Positions 57,568 through 64,000 of a stretch of 64,000 nt of DNA are shown here, piece after piece. Below the pieces are notes generated by a model. It ran no database searches and had not been told where the DNA came from. It saw nothing but the letters and a program-made list of their open reading frames with translations. The DNA is from Actinoplanes subtropicus. GTDB lineage: Bacteria; Actinomycetota; Actinomycetes; Mycobacteriales; Micromonosporaceae. Location: assembly GCF_000721705.1 (NCBI RefSeq), contig NZ_JOJL01000007.1:372001-436000 (forward strand). The letters are read 5' to 3'. A program made the position numbers and the translations under genes. How positions within the stretch are numbered: the first letter of the stretch is position 1; every line of letters starts with the position of its first letter.

Positions 57568-58761
57568 TCAGAACCCTGCGCTGATCTTGGTGAAGGCCCA
57601 GTCGGCCTGCGCGATGCCGGAGCAGTTCGAGACCACCCCGCCGCCGGCGCAGCCCCGGTCCCGGTTGACCGCCCAGAAGGTGAACCGCGCGAAGCCCTTG
57701 CCCTTGGCGTAGTCGCGGATCCGGGTCCAGGTGTCGGTCGAGGTCAGCTCCTGCTGGTCGGACAGGCCGTTCATGCCGGAGATGCCCATGTGCGAGTACG
57801 CCTGCGAGTCGGAGTACCCGAACGTCGTCTTGAGCAGGTTCTTCAGGCCCTCGGACGCGTTCACCGTGGCGGTGTACATGTCCGAGCCGCCGCCGAAGTC
57901 GAACGGCATCTGGGTGAAGACGTCGATGTTCGTGCCGAGCGCCTTGGCCTGCTGGACCAGCCGGGTGCCGTAGTAGGTCGGGCCGGTCGTCGAGGTGCCG
58001 AAGGTGACGATGGTCTTCACCGACGGGTTGTTCTGCTTGATCACCTTGAGCGCGCCGAGGATCCGGTCCTGCACGGCGGTGTTCTCGAACTCGTCGGTGT
58101 TCTCGATGTCGATGTCGATCGCCTTGAGGCCGAACGCGTTGATCACCTTCTGGTACGCGCCGGCCAGCGCGTCCACCGAGCCGCAGTTCGGGCCGAGCTT
58201 GTTGCCCTGCCAGCCGCCGATCGACGGGATCACGTCCGCGCCGGCCGCCTTGATCTGCGAGAGGTAACTGGCGTGCACGCCGCCGGTCAGGCCGCTCTCG
58301 CCGTCCCACGCCGGGTTGCAGCCGCCGCTGGCCAGCACGAACGCCATGGTGAACGCCTTGATGCCGGTCGCGCCGGTGACCGTCGAGGGGGCCGGCGGGT
58401 TGCCCCAGCCGGGGTAGACGTACGGCGCGCTCGCCATCTTGCCGCCGCCGCTCGGCGGGTTCGTGGTCGGGCCGGTGGTGGGCGGGGTGGTCGGTGGCGT
58501 GGTGCCGCCGCACGCGCCGTTGTCGGCCCACACGTCCCACTGGCCGGAGTGGGTGGCCGGGGACTCGTTCTGCGTCCACCACTTCGCGGTGTAGTTGTGG
58601 CCGTTCTGCGAGGCGCTGTTGCCGTTCACGTAGACGGCCGTCGACGACCAGGCCGGGGCGCAGGCGGTGGCGGCGTTCGACGCCAGCATGGGGACGATCG
58701 CGGCGGCCAGGGCGGTGGCGGTCACCGAGCCGACGATCAGCAGTTTTCTGCCGAGTTTCAC
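57568..58761 (-). CDS. Secreted chitinase, GH18 with N-terminal chitin-binding module
   Basis: A 397-residue exported enzyme: signal peptide (LLIVGSVTATALAAAIVPML, cleavage after SNA), CBM5/12-type module (about residues 32-85; KWWTQNESPATHSGQWDVW), Thr/Pro linker, and a GH18 barrel with the catalytic DxxDxDxE variant KAIDIDIENTDE near residue 217. The barrel type resembles bacterial subfamily ChiA/GH18 enzymes with AFVLASGGCNPAW. Hydrolyses chitin outside the cell. Its binding module is almost the same as in the adjacent chitinase. Confidence 0.93.
   Translation of the reverse strand: MKLGRKLLIVGSVTATALAAAIVPMLASNAATACAPAWSSTAVYVNGNSASQNGHNYTAKWWTQNESPATHSGQWDVWADNGACGGTTPPTTPPTTGPTTNPPSGGGKMASAPYVYPGWGNPPAPSTVTGATGIKAFTMAFVLASGGCNPAWDGESGLTGGVHASYLSQIKAAGADVIPSIGGWQGNKLGPNCGSVDALAGAYQKVINAFGLKAIDIDIENTDEFENTAVQDRILGALKVIKQNNPSVKTIVTFGTSTTGPTYYGTRLVQQAKALGTNIDVFTQMPFDFGGGSDMYTATVNASEGLKNLLKTTFGYSDSQAYSHMGISGMNGLSDQQELTSTDTWTRIRDYAKGKGFARFTFWAVNRDRGCAGGGVVSNCSGIAQADWAFTKISAGF
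58511..58676 (-). repeat. Chitin-binding-module coding repeat, copy 1
   Basis: 166 bp coding for the CBM5/12 module, nearly identical base for base to 59783-59948 (offset 1272), although the catalytic domains of the two chitinases are unrelated in detail. A substrate for recombination or sign of module swapping. Confidence 0.8.
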
Positions 58762-58789
58762 GGGGGACTCCTCTATGTGGGGTGGGGAG

Positions 58790-60031
58790 TTAGGGAAGCG
58801 TGGCGAGGTGGGGGTGCACGGTGTTGGCGAACGAGTTGCCGTTGCTGACGTCCCAGTTGATCGACCAGGTCATCGCGCCGCGGAGGCCCGGGTAGGTCGC
58901 CGGCGGTTTGAAGCTGCCGCAGTTGGTGCCGCGGGTCAGGCAGTCCAGGGCGGCGTTGACGTTCGCCGGGGACTGGTAGCCGCCGCCGGCCGCGGCCGCG
59001 CTCGCGGGGAGTCCGAGCGCGACCTGGTCGGGGCGCAGCCCGCCCTGGGTCTGGATGCAGGCGAGCGCGGTCAGGAAGTTCTCGGTGCCCTGCGAGTACG
59101 CCTGGTTCTGGTCGCAGCCGAGCATCGAGCCGGAGTTGTAGAACTGGGTGTTGACCACGGTCAGGATGTCCTTGATGGACAGCGCCAGCGCGAAGTACGA
59201 CGAGCCGGTGCTCTGCATGTCGATGGTCTGCGGGGCCAGCGTGATGATCAGGTTGGCGCCGGCCTTGGCCCGCAGGCTGCGCAGCGCGCCGGCCATGTAG
59301 GTCGGGTTGATGCCGTTCTCCAGGTCGATGTCGACGCCGTCGAAGCCGTACGTCGTCATCAGCGAGTAGACCGAGGTGGCGAAGTTGGTGGCCGAGCCGG
59401 AGTCGGCCACGCTGACCGTGCCGTTCTGGCCGCCGACCGAGATGATGACCTTCTGGCCGCGCGAATGGAGCGTGGCGATGTCGGCCTTGAACTGGGCGTC
59501 GGTGTAGCCGCCGACCTGCCCGGCGAGGCCGGAGTCGAGGGTGAAGCTCACCGCGCCCGGCGTCGAGGTCGCGTCGGCGAAGGCCACCGCGATCAGGTCG
59601 TACGTGGCCGGGACGCTCGCCAGCTTGAGGGCCGCGGCGCCGTTGTAGAAGTTCTGCCAGTACCCGGTCAGGAAGTGGGCCGGCAGGGTTCCACTCGGGG
59701 GCTTCGTGGTCGGCGGGGCGGTGGTCGGCGAGGTGGTCGGGGGCGTCGTGGTCGGCGGCGTCGTGGTCGGTGTGCTGCTGCCACACGCGCCGCTGTCGGC
59801 CCACACGTCCCACTGGCCGGAGTGGGTGGCCGGGGATTCGTTCTGGGTCCACCACTTGGCGGTGTAGTTGTGGCTGTTCTGCGAGGCGGTGTTGCCGCCG
59901 ACGTAGACGGCCGTCGCGCTCCACGCCGGCGCGCAGGCGGTCGCGGCGCTCGCGTCGCCGCCGAAGTAGACCGCCGCGCCGCCGGCGACGAGCGCCGTGA
60001 CGGTCGCCAGAATCACCGATCTGGAGGGCAT
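58790..60031 (-). CDS. Secreted chitinase, GH18 with N-terminal chitin-binding module
   Basis: A 413-residue exported enzyme: signal peptide (VILATVTALVAGGAAVYFGG), CBM5/12 module (about residues 31-84), Thr/Pro linker, GH18 barrel with catalytic YGFDGVDIDLENG (Glu acid near residue 236) and SVGGQNGT upstream; SINWDVSNGNSFA near the end. Resembles Streptomyces ChiC/ChiD-type family 18 enzymes. It lies 29 bp upstream of the other chitinase, so the pair is probably one transcript. The AT-rich leader 60032-60110 contains GGACT-N11-AGTCC, a possible regulator site. Confidence 0.93.
   Translation of the reverse strand: MPSRSVILATVTALVAGGAAVYFGGDASAATACAPAWSATAVYVGGNTASQNSHNYTAKWWTQNESPATHSGQWDVWADSGACGSSTPTTTPPTTTPPTTSPTTAPPTTKPPSGTLPAHFLTGYWQNFYNGAAALKLASVPATYDLIAVAFADATSTPGAVSFTLDSGLAGQVGGYTDAQFKADIATLHSRGQKVIISVGGQNGTVSVADSGSATNFATSVYSLMTTYGFDGVDIDLENGINPTYMAGALRSLRAKAGANLIITLAPQTIDMQSTGSSYFALALSIKDILTVVNTQFYNSGSMLGCDQNQAYSQGTENFLTALACIQTQGGLRPDQVALGLPASAAAAGGGYQSPANVNAALDCLTRGTNCGSFKPPATYPGLRGAMTWSINWDVSNGNSFANTVHPHLATLP
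59783..59948 (-). repeat. Chitin-binding-module coding repeat, copy 2
   Basis: Second copy of the nearly identical 166-bp module at 58511-58676; differences are mostly single silent or conservative changes. Confidence 0.8.
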
Positions 60032-60120
60032 GCATCAATCTTTAGGACTATTAACAGTAAAGTCCAGACGGCCGAACGTTAAACAACCTTAAATCTTTTC
60101 GGATGGCGGCAAGCACACGA

Positions 60121-60155
60121 AAAGAGCCGAAGGCGCAGGTCGCGCCCTCGGCTCC
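60121..60155 (-). terminator. Rho-independent terminator of GH16 gene
   Basis: On the minus strand, GAGCCGA/GGCGC pairs with GCGCC/TCGGCTC (one A-C mismatch) around a five-base loop and is followed directly by TTTT. It starts 15 bp after the GH16 stop codon: a standard intrinsic terminator. Confidence 0.88.
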
Positions 60156-60169
60156 ATCGACTCGGCTCG

Positions 60170-61564
60170 CTACTTGCGGAACTGGAACCAGTTCACGTTG
60201 ACGAAGTCGGCGGACTGCCCGCTGGTGAAGGTCAGGTAGACCGTGTGCGTGCCGGTCACACTCGACACATTGCCGGGGATCGACGTCCAGGTCTGCCAGC
60301 CGCCGGTGTTGGCGAGCGCGAAGCTGCCGATCGGCGCGTTGCTCCGGCTGTCGATCCGCACCTCGACGAGCCCGCTCACCCCGGAGCCGGCGCCGGAGGC
60401 GACCCGGGCCAGGAAGTCCTTGACGCCGCCTGTACCGAAATTGACGTTGTTGAACTGCAGCCAGTCACCGTTGGCGATGTAGCCCACGTCCTGGCCGCCC
60501 TCGGAACAGGTCTCGGTCTGGGTGCCGGATTGCGCGTCGAACGACTCCGCCTGGATCTGCGAGTACGCGTCCCGGGTGGTCCCGGTCGGCGCGGTGGTCG
60601 GTGCCGTGGTCGGCGGGGTCGTGGTGCCGCCCGTCGACTGGTAGACGGCCACGTAGTCGACCAGCATCGGCACGCCGGACTGGGTCGCCGAGGTCGGGCC
60701 GCCGCCGAACGCGGCCGGGAAGCCGCCGCCGATCGCCACGTTCAGAATCATGAAGAAGCCGTGGTGGGTGGCGTTGTTCCAGGTGGTGGCGTCGACCTGG
60801 GACGAGTTCACGGTGAAGTAGTTGGTGCCGTCGAGGTACCAGCGCAGTTGCTCGGGCGAGACGCTGCGGTCGTACTCGATCGCGTACGTGTGCATGCCGG
60901 TCTGGCAGCCGGAGCAGGCGTGCTCGCCGCTGGAGAGGCCGGTGGTCTCGTTGCACGGGCCGCCCGGGCTGGTGCCGCAGTGCAGCGCCCCGAAGACCGA
61001 CGAGCGGCCGTTGATGTCCTCCATGGCGTCCCACTCGCCGATGCCGGGCCAGTTCGTGGCCCCGACCGGGCGGGCCGCCGCACCGAGCGCCCAGAACGCG
61101 GGCCAGTAGCCGGCCGCCGCCGCGCCGCTGACGTTCGGCTGCTGCAGCCGCGCCTCGATCCGCACCTTGCCGCCGGCCGGCGCGGCGAAGTCGGTGCGCT
61201 GGGTCTCCACCCGGCCCGAGGTCCAGTTGCCGGCCGCGTCCCGGATCGGCTTGATCACCAGGTTGCCGGCGCCGTCCTGGTACACGTTCGCGGTCGAGTT
61301 CGTCATCGTCTCGACCTCGCCGGTGCCCCAGTTCGCCGCGCCACCCGGGTAGGAGGTGCCGGTGTCGTAGAGCCAGTTCGCCGTGTTCAGGCCGGTGCCG
61401 GCCGCGCCGGTGAAGTCGTCGCTGAATACCGTCGTCATGCCGGCCGGGGCCGACGGGACGGCCGCGTTCGCGTCCATGGTGAATACGGCGGTGGCCGCGA
61501 CGGCAACGGCCGCGGTCGATACCGCCAGCGCCACGCGTAGCCGTCTTCTGCTGCGAGATGCCAT
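60170..61564 (-). CDS. Secreted GH16 beta-glucanase with CBM6
   Basis: A 464-residue exported enzyme: signal peptide ending DANA (about residue 33), GH16 jelly roll with the active site GEWDAMEDING near residue 178 (nucleophile and acid/base Glu in ExDxxE), a Thr/Pro linker (GTTTPPTTAPTTAPTG) and a C-terminal CBM6 (YSQIQAESFDAQSGTQTE; GDWLQFNNVNFGTGG). Typical laminarinase, cutting beta-1,3-glucan. A LacI-type operator lies 38 bp upstream of the ATG. Confidence 0.94.
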   Translation of the reverse strand: MASRSRRRLRVALAVSTAAVAVAATAVFTMDANAAVPSAPAGMTTVFSDDFTGAAGTGLNTANWLYDTGTSYPGGAANWGTGEVETMTNSTANVYQDGAGNLVIKPIRDAAGNWTSGRVETQRTDFAAPAGGKVRIEARLQQPNVSGAAAAGYWPAFWALGAAARPVGATNWPGIGEWDAMEDINGRSSVFGALHCGTSPGGPCNETTGLSSGEHACSGCQTGMHTYAIEYDRSVSPEQLRWYLDGTNYFTVNSSQVDATTWNNATHHGFFMILNVAIGGGFPAAFGGGPTSATQSGVPMLVDYVAVYQSTGGTTTPPTTAPTTAPTGTTRDAYSQIQAESFDAQSGTQTETCSEGGQDVGYIANGDWLQFNNVNFGTGGVKDFLARVASGAGSGVSGLVEVRIDSRSNAPIGSFALANTGGWQTWTSIPGNVSSVTGTHTVYLTFTSGQSADFVNVNWFQFRK

Positions 61565-61601
61565 CGGAGATACGCCTTTCCATAGGGGGGTGAGGAGGCG
61601 T

Positions 61602-61613
61602 GAGAGCGCTCTC
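61602..61613. promoter_or_regulatory. LacI/CebR-type operator
   Basis: GAGAGCGCTCTC is a perfect 12-bp palindrome with the CG-centred GAGCGCTC core shared by CebR boxes (TGGGAGCGCTCCCA) of actinobacterial glucan regulators. It is located upstream of the GH16 gene, consistent with induction by a beta-glucan oligosaccharide. Confidence 0.75.
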
Positions 61614-61658
61614 TCGCCGCATTTCACGCCCGTTACGGTGGCGTGTCAATATCGGCGG

Positions 61659-62318
61659 TCAACGATTGCCCGATGTTACCGGCCGGCGATAGACGGCCTG
61701 CTCCACCGCGGTCCAGGCAGTCGAGGTGACCAGATAGATTCCGCCCGCGAGCGGCATCCACGCCACCGCCAGGACCGACAAATAGGGCAGGTATTTCAGA
61801 AGGCCCACGCTGCCCGTCGTCACCGCCGAGATCATCCGCCGGGACGACCACCACGCCAGGCCCGCCGAGAGCGCCAGCAGCACGGCGAAGACCGGCAGCC
61901 CGGCGGCCAGATGCGCGGTCAGCGGAACCCCCATCAGCGCACCCGCGGGCGCCCGCAGCGCGACGCGGTACATCACCATGAAGAACGGCGCCTGCGCCAG
62001 CGCCGGGAGAATCGCCGCGAACGGGCTGATCCCCGCGGCGCGTTGCAGGGCGAGCGTTTCGGTGGCCAGCGTCATCTGGTCCTTGCCGTGTTTCTCGCGC
62101 AATTTCGCGATTTCCGGGGCGAGCGCGGCCTGCCGCCGCTGGGCGCGCACCTGCTGATAGGTGAGCGGGCTGATCAACAGTCGGATGAGCAGGGTGAAGA
62201 CGACGATGGCGAGGGCCGCGGCGGCCCCGCCGGCAATCGGGACGAACAGGCCGGCGAGCAACGTGATGGCGGAATGCGCGGCGCCGACGATGGCATGCGG
62301 AACGGCGAAAATGGACAT
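61659..62318 (-). CDS. YidC/Oxa1-family membrane protein insertase (paralogue)
   Basis: A 219-residue YidC/Oxa1 protein with five predicted helices; LLIRLLISPLTYQQVRAQRRQAALAPEI and the cytoplasmic hairpin KLREKHGKDQMTLATETLALQRAAG, then PFAAILPALAQAPFFMVMYRVA. The hydrophilic-groove Arg (LIRLL) is present. Shorter than housekeeping YidC and not beside rpmH/rnpA, so a second, specialised insertase. It follows the DUF6412-like gene with 207 bp between. Confidence 0.9.
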   Translation of the reverse strand: MSIFAVPHAIVGAAHSAITLLAGLFVPIAGGAAAALAIVVFTLLIRLLISPLTYQQVRAQRRQAALAPEIAKLREKHGKDQMTLATETLALQRAAGISPFAAILPALAQAPFFMVMYRVALRAPAGALMGVPLTAHLAAGLPVFAVLLALSAGLAWWSSRRMISAVTTGSVGLLKYLPYLSVLAVAWMPLAGGIYLVTSTAWTAVEQAVYRRPVTSGNR

Positions 62319-62525
62319 GGAGACACCCCTTGCGATCCACGGAGAAAAGGACGCGAGGCGGCGATTCCCGACGCGAAATTCAGAAGATCAAATTCTGGTC
62401 GTGCCTGGGTGGGGTGTACAGATCGTCGCTCCCGCCGAGGCCGGTCCAGGGGCCCAGCTATCGCTGCCCCTGGCCCTTCATTCTGCGTGAGTGGTTGCGC
62501 GAAACCCCAAAAACCAGGTGCGTCG

Positions 62526-62801
62526 TCAAACCGCCGCGAGGGCGGGCGACGGCGCTCGGGAGCGCGGGCGGCCGGCCGCATCGGGGTCGGCCAGGCGGGG
62601 GCGGCACGTGACGCGGGCCCGGCGGGCGAAGGCGCGCACGGTCGGCGCGGCGAACAGGGCAGGCACCGGCAACGCGGCGGCCGCGGCGATCAGCAGGACG
62701 GCCGTGGCAACCAGGGCGAGGCCGAGCACGAGCTGCCCCGGCGCACCGGCGCGGGTCGGGTCGACGAGGGCCACGAAGGCCCCTATCCCCTGCAGCAGCA
62801 T
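62526..62801 (-). CDS. DUF6412-like small membrane protein
   Basis: A 91-residue protein with two hydrophobic segments (LLQGIGAFVALVDP; LVLGLALVATAVLLIAAAAALPVPALF) and a basic Arg-rich tail. Resembles DUF6412 proteins, which are commonly encoded directly before a short YidC paralogue in actinomycetes; it may be a client or partner of that insertase. Divergent from the glutamate-cysteine-ligase-like gene. Confidence 0.72.
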   Translation of the reverse strand: MLLQGIGAFVALVDPTRAGAPGQLVLGLALVATAVLLIAAAAALPVPALFAAPTVRAFARRARVTCRPRLADPDAAGRPRSRAPSPALAAV

Positions 62802-62846
62802 GGGCCCAACGTTAGCGCGGCGCCGCCATCGGGTATTTCGACAACC

Positions 62847-64000
62847 ATGGACGCGGCATCAGGTGGGACCACGATCTCCGCGGAGATGGCCGAGCGGGCC
62901 GAATCGCACGATCTGCTCACGCTCGGCATCGAGGAGGAGTACATCCTGGTAGACGCGGTCGAGCCGCGCGGCGTCGAGGCGGTCGAGCAGGTCGTCGACC
63001 TGATCCCCGACGCGATCCGCGGCTCGGTGCAGCATGAATACCTGCGCAGCCAGATCGAGGTAGCCAGCCCACCGCAGCTGAAGCTGAGCGACCTGTACCA
63101 GGCGATGCGCGAGCTGCGCCGCGAGGTGGCCGGTGCCGCCGAGCGGGCCGGCACCCGCCTGCTCGCGGTCGGCACCGGGCCGGCCGCCGGCCCGGTCGCC
63201 CGGGTGGTCGACCGGCCGAGGTACCACCGGATGCGCGAACACTACGGCGACCTCTCCCCGGGCCAGGGGATGTGCGGCACGCACGTCCACGTCAGCATCC
63301 CGGACGGCGAGACGGGCGTGCGGGTGCTGAACCACCTGCGGCCCTGGCTGCCGGTCTTCCACGCGGCCACCGCCAACTCGCCGCTGTTCGGCGGCCGGGA
63401 CACCGGCTACGCCAGCTGGCGCTCGATGATGTGGGAGCGCTGGCCCACCGTCGGCCCGACGCCGTACCTCGAGTCGCTGGCGGAGTACGAGACGCTGGTC
63501 GCCGACCTCGAACAGACTGGCGCGATGCTCGACGAGGGCATGCTCTACTGGTACGCCCGGCTCTCCGCGCACTACCCGACTGTCGAGATCCGGATGGGCG
63601 ACGTCACGCCCACCCTCGACGACGCGATGCTGCTGGCCGCGCTGGCCCGGGCCCTGGTCGCCACCCTGCTGCGCGACGTGCGGGACGACGTTCCGGCCCC
63701 GAAGGTGTCGCACCCGCTGCTGATGGCGGCGCACTGGCGAGCCGCGCACGACGGCCTCGAGGGTCTGGCGGTCGACCTGGCCACCCGCGAGCCCCGCCCG
63801 GCGTGGCGCCTGATGCGGCAGCTGTTCGACCACGTACGCCCGGAATTGGAACGCCACGGCGACCTGAGGATAGCCACCGTCCTGATGGGACGGCTGCGGG
63901 CGCACGGCACCGGCGCGGCCCGCCAGCGAGCGATCCTCTCCCAGCGCGGCTCGGTCGACGACGTCGTCACCTGGCTCGCGAACGCTACCCGGGGCGACAT
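62847..64000 (+). CDS. Carboxylate-amine ligase, glutamate-cysteine ligase family 2 (YbdK-like), 3' end outside window
   Basis: At least 384 codons, open at the window end. Segments LLTLGIEEEYILVDA, GSVQHEYLRSQIEVASPP, GQGMCGTHVHVSIPDGE, YASWRSMMWERWPTVGPTPY and TVEIRMGDVTPTLDDAMLLAALARAL match the YbdK/GCS2 family, which activates a carboxylate with ATP and joins it to an amine. Actinomycetes use mycothiol rather than glutathione, so the product may be a gamma-glutamyl compound other than glutathione. ATG 62847 has no strong ribosome site; ATG 62886 is possible. Confidence 0.92.
   Translation, partial: MDAASGGTTISAEMAERAESHDLLTLGIEEEYILVDAVEPRGVEAVEQVVDLIPDAIRGSVQHEYLRSQIEVASPPQLKLSDLYQAMRELRREVAGAAERAGTRLLAVGTGPAAGPVARVVDRPRYHRMREHYGDLSPGQGMCGTHVHVSIPDGETGVRVLNHLRPWLPVFHAATANSPLFGGRDTGYASWRSMMWERWPTVGPTPYLESLAEYETLVADLEQTGAMLDEGMLYWYARLSAHYPTVEIRMGDVTPTLDDAMLLAALARALVATLLRDVRDDVPAPKVSHPLLMAAHWRAAHDGLEGLAVDLATREPRPAWRLMRQLFDHVRPELERHGDLRIATVLMGRLRAHGTGAARQRAILSQRGSVDDVVTWLANATRGD

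Overview
The window is 64 kb of very GC-rich DNA with strong G/C bias at third codon positions, many GTG starts, AGGAGG-type ribosome sites and tightly overlapping ATGA/GTGA gene joints. Together with DUF3105/DUF305 proteins, SigE-family and ECF42-type sigma factors, a PknB-like kinase, chitinases with Ser/Thr-Pro linkers and many TetR/GntR/MarR regulators, this points to a filamentous actinomycete. A Micromonosporaceae member such as Actinoplanes is my best guess; that is inference, since there is no rRNA or species marker here.

Layout. 1-1.3 kb: a secreted-protein pair (DUF3105, DUF305). 1.3-11.3 kb: an accessory region at a tRNA-Arg(CCG) gene. The 3' part of the tRNA is repeated as a 51-bp direct repeat at 3398, enclosing a hipBA toxin-antitoxin pair, and a decayed third copy with the same downstream flank lies at 10593. 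Between the second and third copies are a TetR-controlled hydrolase/NmrA/cupin operon, a transketolase, a substrate-binding protein and an ABC ATPase remnant; beyond the third copy lie remnants of a tannase-like esterase and an amidohydrolase. 11.4-14.1 kb: a MarR regulator divergent from a stand-alone GTP cyclohydrolase II, an MDR oxidoreductase and a RibD-like deaminase. 14.3-24 kb: small stress and detoxification units (DoxX, Tat-exported SnoaL-like protein, TetR/epoxide hydrolase, serine hydrolase, NemR-like TetR with a DJ-1/PfpI protein), each with a local regulator and in several cases visible palindromic operators.

24-28 kb: an Lrp-type regulator divergent from a three-gene branched-chain 2-oxoacid dehydrogenase operon (E1 alpha, E1 beta, E2; no E3). 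28-38.5 kb: GntR regulator, glycosyltransferase, ECF42-type sigma factor with its YCII partner, a PadR/ABC-ATPase/FtsX operon, a PEP-mutase-family enzyme and an ArsR-like regulator. 38.5-47.3 kb: a transmembrane Ser/Thr kinase, a CocE-type hydrolase with an internal repeat and frameshift, a second serine hydrolase, STAS and AraC regulators. 47.5-53 kb: a SigE-family sigma factor co-transcribed with two tandem membrane-anchored HAF-repeat proteins, an oxidoreductase and small membrane proteins. 53-64 kb: a YgiC/YgiB-like pair, a FabG-like reductase, a trehalose-synthase-like GH13 enzyme, two chitinases and a GH16 glucanase (a polysaccharide-degradation block), a second YidC-type insertase with a DUF6412-like protein, and a glutamate-cysteine-ligase-family enzyme cut by the window end.

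The most unusual structural feature is that five unrelated genes (ending at 10167, 44528, 46765, 47809 and, inside the coding region, the gene starting at 40694) carry short tandem duplications at or near their 3' ends; in four of them the repeated unit includes the stop codon. No CRISPR array, complete insertion sequence, integrase or rRNA was seen.
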